Shown: positions 8,489 to 16,388 of the stretch, in pieces | Numbering within the stretch: the first letter of the stretch is position 1 | Layout: every line of letters begins with the position of its first letter | Source: Oscillospiraceae bacterium | GTDB lineage: Bacteria > Bacillota_A > Clostridia > Oscillospirales > Oscillospiraceae | DNA: 50,750 nt | NCBI GenBank assembly: GCA_902786615.1 | Contig: CADADE010000007.1 | Span: 1 to 50,750, forward strand | Direction: 5' to 3' | Notes under the pieces: model-generated | What the model was told of the DNA's origin: nothing | What the model saw: only the letters and a program-made list of their open reading frames with translations | The model's database searches: none | Program-made: the position numbers and the translations under genes

Positions 8489-8566
8489 GATATGGTGAGT
8501 TTTCCCGTATTTTCAGCGGATTACTCACAGCGAAACGATCTGCCGCGAATCTGCGCAGACCGAAAG

Positions 8567-8595
8567 TATATAGACTCTACCATACTTCTCTGCAA
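8567..8595 (-). promoter_or_regulatory. Promoter of hup
   Basis: Minus strand: TTGCAG (8595-8590), 17-base spacer, TATATA (8572-8567). This predicts a leader of about 110 bases. Confidence 0.55.
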
Positions 8596-8639
8596 TTCGC
8601 AAGCATTATTTAGATATTTTAAGGGTTTACTGTTGAATT

Positions 8640-10268
8640 TCAGCGCATATGGAGGAATCGTGCGATTTTTTCGCCGCCGGGGATGAGCTTCATGTCCTCC
8701 TTTGTCACCGCCTTGAGGAAAATGGCGGCGATCATGTAGACAACGACGGCGGCCAGGATCGCGGCGCACATGGCAATGAGCGTACCGAGCCGGCGGGAGT
8801 GCATCAGGGCGCGCTGGCAAAGACCGAATACGCCCCAGGCGGTGAGACCCATCAGAGCGCTCGCGGCAAGGGGAGCTGTGAAGACCCGCAGCAGCCGGGG
8901 CCGATGGTCCAGGGTGCGGCACATGAAGACATAGTCCATCGCCGCCATGGCGCAGTAGCTGCACAGCGTGCCCACCGGCGCGCCGTAGATGTTGATATCG
9001 GGCCGGGCGACCAGAAACCAGTTGATCACGATCTTGATCACGCCGCCGGTAATAAGCGTCACCATGGTGAGCTTCTCGCGGCCGGAGGCCTGGAGGATCG
9101 CGTTTTCCATCAGCACGAGGCAGACAAAGAAGGAGGCGATGCCCATGATCTGCAGCAGCCCAGCTCCTGCAAGATGGCTGCCGGGGTAGAGAACGTCCAT
9201 GATGGGCTTTGCCAGCACCGCAAGCCCCACGCCCATGGGAATGGCGAGAAACGCGGAGATGCGCATGGAATCCTCCGACACGGAGGCGGCGGTTTTGCCC
9301 TCGCGCTTTGCTATAGCTCCGGAGATGGCGGGGACGATGGAGATGGTCAGCGGGGTGATGAAGGCCGCCGGGAGGTTAAAGAGCGTCTGCGCCTTGCCGT
9401 ACACGCCGTAGAGCACCTTGGCCTGCTGATAATTGCAGCCGGCGGCGCTCTGCAGACGGTTCATACAGAGCTTGGAGTCCACGCTGTTGAGCAGCGCCAT
9501 GATGCAGGCGCCTGTGGCGATGGGGATGCCGATGGAGAGAATGTCCCGGACGATCTTGAGGGCGGGGTCCACCGGCACGCTGTCGTCGGGAATGTCGGCA
9601 GGGAGAGTGTAGTGCCGCCGCTTATAGATGATCATATAGGCCAGCGACACCGCCGAGCCGATGGATACGCCGAAGATCGCGCCCGCCGAGCCCATGGGCA
9701 GGGCCATCGGGTCGCCCGGACGGAAGGAGCGCAGCACCAGCACCGCGATCACAAGGCCGGAGACGACCTTGAAGAAAACCTCCAGCACCTCGTCCACAGT
9801 GGTGGGCAGCATGTTGCCGTTGCCCTGGCAGTAGCCGCGGTAAGCCGACACGATGCACACCAGCAGGATCGCCGGGGCCATGGCCCGCACGCTGGGGGCC
9901 GCGTCCGGGTTTTCCAGGTATTCGGACGCAAGCCAGTCCGGGAAGCAGAACATGATGAGCGCGAAAATCAGGCCGATCACCGTGAAGGTGACCAGGGCTA
10001 CCCGGAAAATCTTCTCCTCCTGCTTTGCCCGGCCGTTTGCATCCGCCTCGGCCACCATGCGCGACAGCGCCACCGGCAGACCCGCCGTGGCGAGGGTAAA
10101 GAAGATGTAATAGATGCTGTAGGCACCCATGAACATCGAATACCCCTCATCCCCGAGGATGTTGCCCAGGGGGATCTTGTAGAAGAAGCCGAGGATTTTC
10201 ATGATGATGACACCGACAGTGAGGATGGCGGCGCCGTGCATATAGTTTTGACCTTTGGTTTTAGCCAT
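8640..10268 (-). CDS. Polysaccharide/lipid-II flippase-like protein (SpoVB/MurJ, MOP superfamily)
   Basis: A 542-residue integral membrane protein with about 14 hydrophobic segments. The N-terminus (GAAILTVGVIIMKILGFFYK, then GDEGYSMF and LPVALSRMVAE) is the hallmark of the SpoVB branch of MOP flippases. These move lipid-linked cell-wall precursors across the membrane; SpoVB is needed for spore cortex in Bacillus. ATG 10268 has GGAGGA 4 bases upstream. The gene stands between hup and a FAD oxidoreductase on the same strand, separated by a structured repeat. Which member this is (general MurJ-like or sporulation-specific) cannot be decided from sequence alone. Confidence 0.88.
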   Translation of the reverse strand: MAKTKGQNYMHGAAILTVGVIIMKILGFFYKIPLGNILGDEGYSMFMGAYSIYYIFFTLATAGLPVALSRMVAEADANGRAKQEEKIFRVALVTFTVIGLIFALIMFCFPDWLASEYLENPDAAPSVRAMAPAILLVCIVSAYRGYCQGNGNMLPTTVDEVLEVFFKVVSGLVIAVLVLRSFRPGDPMALPMGSAGAIFGVSIGSAVSLAYMIIYKRRHYTLPADIPDDSVPVDPALKIVRDILSIGIPIATGACIMALLNSVDSKLCMNRLQSAAGCNYQQAKVLYGVYGKAQTLFNLPAAFITPLTISIVPAISGAIAKREGKTAASVSEDSMRISAFLAIPMGVGLAVLAKPIMDVLYPGSHLAGAGLLQIMGIASFFVCLVLMENAILQASGREKLTMVTLITGGVIKIVINWFLVARPDINIYGAPVGTLCSYCAMAAMDYVFMCRTLDHRPRLLRVFTAPLAASALMGLTAWGVFGLCQRALMHSRRLGTLIAMCAAILAAVVVYMIAAIFLKAVTKEDMKLIPGGEKIARFLHMR

Positions 10269-10302
10269 AGTTCCTCCGAATCAGTTTGGAGTCTGAAGTG
10301 CA

Positions 10303-10355
10303 GAGAGTGGAGTTATGGCGTCCCTTCGGGACGATTATCAGTCAACTCCACACTC
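10303..10355. repeat. Intergenic inverted repeat
   Basis: GAGTGGAGTT pairs with AACTCCACACTC, with a nested GTCCC-TTCG-GGAC tetraloop hairpin. It lies between the FAD oxidoreductase and flippase genes. It has no T-tract, so it is more a REP-like or RNA-processing element than a classic terminator. Confidence 0.6.
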
Positions 10356-10371
10356 CACACTCCGCATTGGA

Positions 10372-11742
10372 TCAAATTTCATCCAACAGGCACCGTGCGA
10401 CATGGATGCCGCTGGCGGAGGCATGGGAGAGAGAATGGGTCACGCCGGAGCAGTCGCCGATCACATAGAGTCCCGGGCAGCAGGTCTGCAGGCGGTCGTC
10501 AATTTCCACTTCCATATTGTAGAACTTGACCTCCACGCCGTAGAGCAGGGTATCGTCGTTGGCGGTGCCGGGGGCGATCTTGTCGAGGGCATAGATCATT
10601 TCAATAATGCCGTCAAGAATGCGCTTGGGGATCACCAGACTCAGGTCGCCGGGCGTGGCGGCGAGGGTCGGGGTCACAAAGCTCTCGCGGATGCGCTGCT
10701 CGGTGCTGCGCCGCCCGCGCACCAGATCGCCGAAGCGCTGCACGATCACGCCGCCGCCCAGCATATTGGACAGGCGCGCGATGCTCTCGCCGTAGCCGTT
10801 GGAATCCGTGAAGGGAACGGAAAAGTGCTTGGAAACCAGCAGGGCGAAGTTGGTGTTTTCGGTGTGCTTGGCGGGGTCCTCATAGCTGTGGCCGTTGACG
10901 GTGACGATGCCGTTTGTGTTCTCGTTGACCACCACGCCGTGGGGATTCATGCAGAAGGTACGAACCATATCCTCAAACTTCTGCGTGCGGTAGATGATCT
11001 TGCTCTCATACAGTTCGTCGGTCAGGTGGGAGAAAATTTCCGCCGGGAGCTCCACGCGCACGCCGATGTCCACGCGGTTGGAGAGGGTGGGGATATCCAG
11101 CGCCTTGCACACGGACTCCATCCACTTGCTGCCGCTGCGGCCCACGGAAATCACGCACTTGCGGCAGGTAAAGCTGCCCATGGCGGTGACGAGCTCGTAC
11201 CCGCCGTCGATGCGCTTGATCTCGGTGACCGCGGTCTCAAAGTGAAAGTCCACCTTGTCCTTCAGCTCGTTATAGAGGTTTTCCAACACCACATAGTTGA
11301 TGTCGGTCCCCAGATGGCGCACCTGCGCGTCCAGCAGGTGCAGGCCGTTCTCCAGGCACATGCGCTTGATGCCGGTGTTGGCGGTGGAATAGAGCTTTGT
11401 CCCCGCGCCGCCGTGGCTTGTGTTGATGTCGTCCACGTACTGCATCAGTTCTATGGCCTGGGTTTTCCCGATATGCTCATACAGCGTGCCGCCAAACTGA
11501 TTTGTGATGTTGTATTTGCCGTCGGAGAACGCGCCTGCGCCGCCGAAGCCGCTCATGATGCTGCAGGTCTGGCAGCGGATGCAGGACTTGATCTTCTTGC
11601 CGTCTATGGGACAGCGGCGCTTATCCAGAGGCTTGCCGAATTCCAGCACGCCGATCTTCAGGCCGCGTTCGGCCCTGGCCAGCTCATAGGCGGAGTAAAT
11701 GCCGCCGGGGCCAGCGCCGACAATGATAACGTCATAATTCAT
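10372..11742 (-). CDS. FAD-dependent dehydrogenase of the COG2509 type
   Basis: A 456-residue flavoprotein. It opens with a dinucleotide-binding fold (MNYDVIIVGAGPGGIYSAYE) and closes with the flavin-binding motif LYVIGDCSGVTHSLSHA. Between them is a Cys-rich stretch (CPIDGKKIKSCIRCQTC) followed by MSGFGGAGAFSDGKYN, typical of uncharacterised NAD(P)/FAD oxidoreductases of the COG2509 group in anaerobes. ATG 11742 has AGGAG 8 bases upstream. The clustered cysteines might bind metal or be redox active. Physiological substrate unknown. It lies between the flippase gene and a hairpin following the zinc-ribbon/TPR gene, all on the minus strand. Confidence 0.85.
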   Translation of the reverse strand: MNYDVIIVGAGPGGIYSAYELARAERGLKIGVLEFGKPLDKRRCPIDGKKIKSCIRCQTCSIMSGFGGAGAFSDGKYNITNQFGGTLYEHIGKTQAIELMQYVDDINTSHGGAGTKLYSTANTGIKRMCLENGLHLLDAQVRHLGTDINYVVLENLYNELKDKVDFHFETAVTEIKRIDGGYELVTAMGSFTCRKCVISVGRSGSKWMESVCKALDIPTLSNRVDIGVRVELPAEIFSHLTDELYESKIIYRTQKFEDMVRTFCMNPHGVVVNENTNGIVTVNGHSYEDPAKHTENTNFALLVSKHFSVPFTDSNGYGESIARLSNMLGGGVIVQRFGDLVRGRRSTEQRIRESFVTPTLAATPGDLSLVIPKRILDGIIEMIYALDKIAPGTANDDTLLYGVEVKFYNMEVEIDDRLQTCCPGLYVIGDCSGVTHSLSHASASGIHVARCLLDEI

Positions 11743-11819
11743 GATACACACTCCTACTGCTTTTTTATGAAAAAAAGAAACCCCACATTCCCAAAAAGCG
11801 GGAAAATGAGGCAAAAACC

Positions 11820-11862
11820 AGCCATAGTTCCTTTGTGATAATACCACGAAGGAACTATGGCT
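11820..11862 (-). terminator. Strong hairpin after the zinc-ribbon/TPR gene
   Basis: AGCCATAGTTCCTT and AAGGAACTATGGCT form a perfect 14-bp stem around a 15-base loop, 32 bases after the stop codon at 11894. The minus-strand exit is followed by GGTTTTTGCC, a short T-run. Confidence 0.7.
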
Positions 11863-11893
11863 GTCAAGAGTCCAAGCCGTTTTTCAAAGAAGC

Positions 11894-13624
11894 TTATTCG
11901 TCCGCGTCCGGGATGTAGACCGGGCCATACACATAGACTGCGGTGACCGTGGAGGCGGCGCCCGGGGTCAGGAAGGTGGCGCGCTTCACGCGGCCCTGCT
12001 CATCATATTCAAAACTGGTTCGGCTGACCATGGCGGCGTCCGGGTTGTAGCGCTCCTGCTTGACAAGCCGGTCGCCCTGATATTCGTTAAGCAGGGTATA
12101 GCTTGTCCCGTCTTCGTTCTGGATGGCGGTAAGATTGCCATGCTCGTCATAGGCGGCGGAGCTGCGGTACTCGCCGGTGTTCGCGTCAAGGCCGGTGCGG
12201 TACTGGACGCTGCCGTCCGGATAGAACTCATACTCGTAAACATAGGAGATCACGTCGCCCTGCCCAAGATAAGCGCCTTCATCGTCGTAGCGCTTGCCGA
12301 CCTGACTCTCCGTGACGGTGTAAAAGCCGCTGTCCTCATAGCTGTAGACATAGACGCGATCCTGCATATCGGGGTAGGCGGAGAAATGCTCGGTCTTCTC
12401 GGCGATGCGCCCGAGACGGTCATAGCGGTAAGTCGTGGTGAGCGGGCCGTTGCACTCGGGATTCAGACTGACCTCCTCCGAGAGGAGCCGGTCGAAAAAG
12501 TGCGCCGCGATGAACGCGCTGTCCCGATAGCTGCCGAGCGAGCGGAAGACGTCACGCGCTTCGGCAAAGCTTTCGTCCGCAATGAGGGAGAGCCCCTTGC
12601 GGTAGCGTGCCTGCTGGGCAAGCTCCGCACTGTCGAGATAATTGCCCAAGTCGATGAAGGCGTCGTAAGCGTCGTCCCAGCGTTCGTTTTCCAGAAGCTT
12701 CACCGCGCGGGAATAGGAGGCGATCTGCGCGTCGGCCTTTTTCGCCCTGGCTGCCAGATCGTCCGCGTCGCGGTAATGGCGGATCTTGTCAAAGAGAGCG
12801 GCGGCCTCCCCGTAGTTCTCTTCGGCATAGAGGCGCGCGGCTTCCTCATAGATGGCCTGCCGCCGGGTGGTGAAGGCGTAGACGCCCGCAGCCAGAGCGG
12901 CGATCACGAGAATGGGGATGACCACGTACAGGATGCGCCGCAGAAGCCGACTGCGGGCCTGCCGCCGCGCCTCGATCAGCGCGTTCTGCGCGGCCTCCGC
13001 ATTGAGGCGCAGGGATTTGTTTTCCCGCAGGAGATCGACGTTCAGACAATTTTTGCAATGCTCCAGCGTCTGCTCACAGCGATAGCATACCTCGCCCTTG
13101 CGGTTGATTTCCCCGCAGGTGCAAAGCCAGAGATCCTGGGTCTCCAACGGAACAAAGCGGCTTTGTCCCCCCGTCTCCAGCTGGTACTGGCGAATGAGCT
13201 CCTTGTCAAAAAGCCGCTGATTCAGATCCGCTTGCCTTGGCAGGGATTTCCATGGCGTGCCGTCGCTGAGATAGCGGCTGCCGTCGGAGAAGGATACGGA
13301 GAGCAGCTGCATCGTAAACGTGCATACCTCGCCGGAAGGCATACGGATAGCCTCTTTCGCACCGAAGAGCGCGTCGCGCGCGGCGTTGAGATTTTCATAC
13401 ACGTGCTCCTGTCTACACAGCTCCGCGCCGCGCGCATCGCAGCCGATGACAAGAACCTTGACGGCGTTGATGGTCTTGGACGAAATACTGCGCAGCTTGA
13501 GCTGGGCAACGATCTGCCGGTTTGCGTTGTCCATCAGCAGCGCCCCGGCCGCAACGATCAGCGGGGAACCCGGCGCATAGAGATCCTCAGGCAGGGTATA
13601 GAGCCGCGAATAACGTTCTGCCAT
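11894..13624 (-). CDS. Zinc-ribbon, single-pass membrane, TPR and YD-like repeat protein of unknown function
   Basis: A 576-residue mosaic. Residues about 1-160 form an uncharacterised beta-rich domain. Next is a zinc ribbon (LCTCGEINRKGEVCYRCEQT plus CKNC), a helix, one membrane segment (ILYVVIPILVIAALAAGVYAF) around residue 240, then about 130 residues of TPR-like helices (EENYGEAAALFDKIRHYRDA, ENERWDDAYDAFIDLGNY). The C-terminal 200 residues hold YD/RHS-like strands (TTTYRYDRLGRIAEKTE, AAYDEHGNLTAIQNEDG, FEYDEQGRVKRATF). The layout implies a cytosolic zinc-ribbon end and an exported TPR/YD end. ATG 13624 lies behind a GGGGGC purine patch; a promoter is at 13673-13701. It is transcribed alone. 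The role is unknown, perhaps an envelope sensor or scaffold. Confidence 0.75.
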   Translation of the reverse strand: MAERYSRLYTLPEDLYAPGSPLIVAAGALLMDNANRQIVAQLKLRSISSKTINAVKVLVIGCDARGAELCRQEHVYENLNAARDALFGAKEAIRMPSGEVCTFTMQLLSVSFSDGSRYLSDGTPWKSLPRQADLNQRLFDKELIRQYQLETGGQSRFVPLETQDLWLCTCGEINRKGEVCYRCEQTLEHCKNCLNVDLLRENKSLRLNAEAAQNALIEARRQARSRLLRRILYVVIPILVIAALAAGVYAFTTRRQAIYEEAARLYAEENYGEAAALFDKIRHYRDADDLAARAKKADAQIASYSRAVKLLENERWDDAYDAFIDLGNYLDSAELAQQARYRKGLSLIADESFAEARDVFRSLGSYRDSAFIAAHFFDRLLSEEVSLNPECNGPLTTTYRYDRLGRIAEKTEHFSAYPDMQDRVYVYSYEDSGFYTVTESQVGKRYDDEGAYLGQGDVISYVYEYEFYPDGSVQYRTGLDANTGEYRSSAAYDEHGNLTAIQNEDGTSYTLLNEYQGDRLVKQERYNPDAAMVSRTSFEYDEQGRVKRATFLTPGAASTVTAVYVYGPVYIPDADE

Positions 13625-13672
13625 GGTTTACGCCCCCTTTTCACATCCATGCAGGGTTACATAACATAGCTC

Positions 13673-13701
13673 AGTATAGCATTCCGTGTGCCTGAATGCA
13701 A
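13673..13701 (-). promoter_or_regulatory. Promoter of the zinc-ribbon/TPR gene
   Basis: Minus strand: TTGCAT (13701-13696), 17-base spacer, TATACT (13678-13673). Confidence 0.6.
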
Positions 13702-13766
13702 GCTGCATTTTCCGGCATTCCGGTATTATTCACAGATTGTTTGCACGCTCAGCCGGTTTCAAGCCG

Positions 13767-13795
13767 GTATTTTGCATAGGACAGGCGCATAGAAT
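13767..13795 (+). promoter_or_regulatory. Sigma-E-like (mother-cell) promoter of spoIIP
   Basis: GTATTTT (13767-13773), 14 bases, CATAGAAT (13788-13795). This resembles the Bacillus sigma-E consensus (KMATATT, about 14 bases, CATACAAT), and spoIIP is a sigma-E gene in Bacillus. No good sigma-A promoter is seen here. Confidence 0.5.
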
Positions 13796-13823
13796 GCAGG
13801 GAAAACAAAGGAGGGGGAGCGGC

Positions 13824-14831
13824 GTGAACAGATTCATCAGGAAACTTGCGGGGGTGCTTGCCGCAGCGGGGGTCTATCTTATGACGGCGGGCGCCAATGA
13901 GAGCCTCAGCGCACGCCTGGTCGAAAAACCGTGGGAGGAGCGCATGAAAAATGTAATGCTGTCCGAGCAGATGATCACACAAAAAGCAGCCGCCGCGCCG
14001 GTCATGCTGCACGCGCTGAGCGCGCCGCCTCCGCAGGAGCAGACCCTGCCGCCCGCGCAGGAGCCGGGACCTGCGACGGTCGTGGAGACGACCATCGAAG
14101 GCGGCATGCGCATCAAGAACGAGACGGGCTATTGGGTGGACGCAGCCGAGATCCTCTCCGACGGCCCGGGACTCACCCTGCCGGCGGACGAGCCGCAGAT
14201 CCTCATCATCCACACGCACGCGAGCGAGGCATACGCCCAATCCGGCGCAGACCGCTATTCGCCCAGCGACTCCGGCCGCACCGAGGACACCCAGTTTAAC
14301 GTTGTGCGCATCGGCGATGAGCTGACCGAGATTTTGACCGAGGCGGGCTTAAATGTCGTGCACGACCGGGGAATTTATGATTATCCCAGCTATACCGGCT
14401 CCTACATGCGCACGGAGGCGGCCATCGGACAGTATCTGGAGAGCTGCCCCGGCATCCGCGTGGTGCTGGATATCCACCGGGACGCCCTCGGCTCCGGGGA
14501 TGTGGTCTATAAAACCATGGCGGAGGAGGAGGGAAGCGTGGCAAGCCAGATCATGCTGCTTGTCGGCACGGACGAGAGCGGGCTGGAGCATCCATACTGG
14601 CGGGGGAACCTGGCCTTTGCGATGTATCTGCAAAATGCCGCCAACAGCGCGTTTCCGACGCTCATGCGGCCGGTGATGCTGGTGCCGCAGCGCTATAACC
14701 AGCAGCTCACGCCCGGCTCGCTGATCGTGGAGGTCGGCAGCAGCGGCAACACCCTGCGCGAGGCGCTTGCCGCCATCCGCCTCTTCGGCCGCGCCATCGC
14801 TCCGGCGCTGCTTGATCTGGTGGAATCCTGA
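13824..14831 (+). CDS. spoIIP: Stage II sporulation protein P (peptidoglycan amidase/endopeptidase)
   Basis: SpoIIP works with SpoIID and SpoIIM to thin septal peptidoglycan so that the mother-cell membrane can engulf the forespore. This 335-residue protein starts at GTG 13824 with AAAGGAGGGGG upstream. It has a membrane anchor (KLAGVLAAAGVYLMTAGA), a Pro/Ala/Gln-rich linker, then the amidase domain: zinc-ligand motif ILIIHTHASEAY, RTEAAIGQYL, VVLDIHRDAL, and PGSLIVEVGSSGNTLREAL with the catalytic Glu. All expected residues are seen. The preceding 199-base spacer carries a sigma-E-like promoter. This gene is the best proof that the organism is a spore former. Confidence 0.95.
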   Translation: MNRFIRKLAGVLAAAGVYLMTAGANESLSARLVEKPWEERMKNVMLSEQMITQKAAAAPVMLHALSAPPPQEQTLPPAQEPGPATVVETTIEGGMRIKNETGYWVDAAEILSDGPGLTLPADEPQILIIHTHASEAYAQSGADRYSPSDSGRTEDTQFNVVRIGDELTEILTEAGLNVVHDRGIYDYPSYTGSYMRTEAAIGQYLESCPGIRVVLDIHRDALGSGDVVYKTMAEEEGSVASQIMLLVGTDESGLEHPYWRGNLAFAMYLQNAANSAFPTLMRPVMLVPQRYNQQLTPGSLIVEVGSSGNTLREALAAIRLFGRAIAPALLDLVES

Positions 14832-14841
14832 GTGAATTTGC

Positions 14842-14870
14842 TTTACAAGCGCCACAGCGTATGGTATAGT
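14842..14870 (+). promoter_or_regulatory. Promoter of the rubrerythrin gene
   Basis: TTTACA (14842-14847), 17-base spacer, TATAGT (14865-14870). Leader of about 55 bases. Confidence 0.7.
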
Positions 14871-14932
14871 TACATTGTGCACAAGATTAACAGAAATTGT
14901 CTGTGATTTTTTTACAATAGGAGGAAAATAAA

Positions 14933-15499
14933 ATGAAAAAATGGGTATGTTCTGTCTGCGGTTACGTCCATGAGGGTGACACGCCCCCCGAATTCTGCCC
15001 CATCTGCAAGGTTCCCGGCTCCAAGTTTGTGGAGCAGGCCGGGGAGATGAGCTGGGCTGCCGAGCATGTTGTCGGCGTCGGCAAGGTCTTCGGCGCGGAT
15101 GTGCCCGCAGACGTACAGGAAGAGATCATCAAGGGCCTGCGCTCCAACTTCGAGGGAGAGTGCTCCGAGGTCGGTATGTATCTCGCCATGGCGCGCGTCG
15201 CCTATCGTGAAGGCTATCCCGAAGTCGGCATGTACTGGGAGAAGGCCGGCCTGGAGGAGGCCGAGCACGCTGCCAAGTTCGCCGAGTTGCTGGGTGAGGT
15301 CGTCACCGACAGCACCAAGAAGAACCTGCAGATGCGCGTCGATGCCGAGAACGGCGCCACCGCCGGCAAGACCGACCTTGCCAAGCTCTGCAAGAAGTAC
15401 AATCTCGACGCCCTGCACGACACCATCCATGAGATGGCCCGCGACGAGGCCCGCCACGGCAAAGCCTTCAAGGGCCTGCTGGAGAGATACTTTAAGTAA
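14933..15499 (+). CDS. rbr: Rubrerythrin of the reverse type (rubredoxin domain first)
   Basis: A 188-residue peroxide reductase protecting anaerobes from H2O2. The rubredoxin-like iron site is N-terminal ([20 protein letters not shown]), the order of reverse rubrerythrins. A four-helix ferritin-like diiron domain follows with ExxH-type ligands ([40 protein letters not shown]). AGGAGG lies 8 bases before ATG 14933. A rubredoxin gene follows after a 168-base gap filled by a TA-flanked element, giving the electron donor beside its acceptor. The promoter is at 14842-14870. Confidence 0.96.
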   Translation: MKKWVCSVCGYVHEGDTPPEFCPICKVPGSKFVEQAGEMSWAAEHVVGVGKVFGADVPADVQEEIIKGLRSNFEGECSEVGMYLAMARVAYREGYPEVGMYWEKAGLEEAEHAAKFAELLGEVVTDSTKKNLQMRVDAENGATAGKTDLAKLCKKYNLDALHDTIHEMARDEARHGKAFKGLLERYFK

Positions 15500-15520
15500 G
15501 AAAAGTAAGAAATACCTTTA

Positions 15521-15640
15521 AGCTCCCTTTGCGAAAGGGAGCTGTCGCGAAGCGACTGAGGGATCGACTGCCTTGCAGTCTCCTGTGAGATCGATCCCAC
15601 CACCGCTACGCGGTCCCCCTCCCTTTTTCCAAAGGGAGGT
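15521..15640. mobile_element. TA-flanked palindromic miniature element (MITE-like), 120 bp
   Basis: Outer arms AGCTCCCTTT and AAAGGGAGGT are inverted (9 of 10) and flanked by TA on both sides (15519-15520 and 15641-15642), as left by mariner/IS630-type insertion. Internal hairpins are CTCCCTTT-GCG-AAAGGGAG, GTCGC/GCGAC and GGGATCGA/TCGATCCC. It sits between rubrerythrin and rubredoxin and codes for nothing. Elements of this look are common in gut clostridia. Confidence 0.7.
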
Positions 15641-15667
15641 TATACAAAATGAAAGGAGAATACACCA

Positions 15668-15802
15668 ATGAAATACGTATGCAATGTATGCGGCTGGGTC
15701 TATGATGAGGACGAACAGGGCACCAAGTGGGAAGACCTGCCCGACGATTTCACCTGCGAGCTCTGCGGCGTCGGCAAGGACGATTTCACCGCTGAGGAAT
15801 AA
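15668..15802 (+). CDS. rd: Rubredoxin
   Basis: A 44-residue single-iron electron carrier. Two Cys knuckles, CNVCGW and [11 protein letters not shown], and the aromatic pattern [20 protein letters not shown] are canonical, though the protein is shorter than the usual 52-54 residues. ATG 15668 has AAAGGAG about 10 bases upstream. It follows rubrerythrin and probably feeds it electrons from an NADH-rubredoxin reductase. A strong terminator follows. Confidence 0.93.
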   Translation: MKYVCNVCGWVYDEDEQGTKWEDLPDDFTCELCGVGKDDFTAEE

Positions 15803-15811
15803 GGATACATG

Positions 15812-15842
15812 AAAAACGCGGTGCTTCGGCGCCGCGTTTTTT
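15812..15842 (+). terminator. Terminator of the rubrerythrin-rubredoxin unit
   Basis: ACGCGGTGC-TTCG-GCGCCGCGT stem with a UUCG-type tetraloop and T6 tail. Confidence 0.9.
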
Positions 15843-15896
15843 CGTCAATGCAGCCGGAAGAAAAATCTTAATTTCCATGAACCTTTTTTAAAACGC

Positions 15897-15925
15897 TTGA
15901 ATCCGACCGGAACAGGCGTTATACT
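15897..15925 (+). promoter_or_regulatory. Promoter of the DUF805 gene
   Basis: TTGAAT (15897-15902), 17-base spacer, TATACT (15920-15925). Confidence 0.7.
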
Positions 15926-15950
15926 GAAAACGCAAATAAAAAGAAAGAAG

Positions 15951-16331
15951 ATGAATGCAATGAATTTTGATGAAATGGTTCAGTATGCCCTTGGCTGCGT
16001 GACGCAGAAGTACGCAGACTTCAACGGCCGCGCAAGACGCACCGAATACTGGAGCTTCACGCTCTTCACCAGCGCCGTCAGCATGATTCTCAACCTCCTT
16101 TATACCCGTACGGACAGCACGATTTTCAATATCCTGACCATTGTTTTCGGCCTGGCGGTCCTTGTCCCCACTCTCGCGGTTTCCTGGCGCCGCCTGCATG
16201 ACATCGGCAAGAAGGGCGCCTGGTACTTCATCGGCCTCATCCCCATTGTCGGCACAATCATCCTGATCGTCTGGTTCTGCCAGGAGGGTACGCGCGGTGA
16301 CAACGAGTTTGGCCCCGATCCCAAAGCATGA
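15951..16331 (+). CDS. DUF805 family inner-membrane protein
   Basis: A 126-residue membrane protein with the family signature: FNGRARRTEYW near the start, three to four hydrophobic segments, VSWRRLHDIGKKGAWYF, and a short polar end (GTRGDNEFGPDP). ATG 15951 is preceded by AAGAAAG; an ATG three codons on is possible. It is a single-gene unit with its own promoter and terminator. The family (YhaH/YhaI-like) has no firmly established function. Confidence 0.9.
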   Translation: MNAMNFDEMVQYALGCVTQKYADFNGRARRTEYWSFTLFTSAVSMILNLLYTRTDSTIFNILTIVFGLAVLVPTLAVSWRRLHDIGKKGAWYFIGLIPIVGTIILIVWFCQEGTRGDNEFGPDPKA

Positions 16332-16349
16332 GTTCAAAATTATGTAAAC

Positions 16350-16380
16350 AAAAAGCCGTTCCGAAAGGGAACGGCTTTTT
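16350..16380. terminator. Bidirectional terminator
   Basis: AAAAAGCCGTTCC-GAAA-GGGAACGGCTTTTT lies between the convergent DUF805 and diguanylate cyclase genes. Confidence 0.92.
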
Positions 16381-16388
16381 GATCGGGC

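Noticed and set aside
8649..10529. A 626-codon + strand open frame opposite the flippase gene
   Set aside because: It has a His/Asp/Gly-rich, low-complexity composition typical of antisense frames in high-GC genes, no ribosome site, and is fully overlapped by two well-supported minus-strand genes.
10315..11838. A 507-codon + strand open frame opposite the FAD oxidoreductase
   Set aside because: Antisense shadow; the minus strand has clear flavoprotein motifs.
12140..13669. A 509-codon + strand open frame opposite the zinc-ribbon/TPR gene
   Set aside because: Antisense shadow with biased composition and no domain; the opposite strand has TPR, zinc and membrane features.
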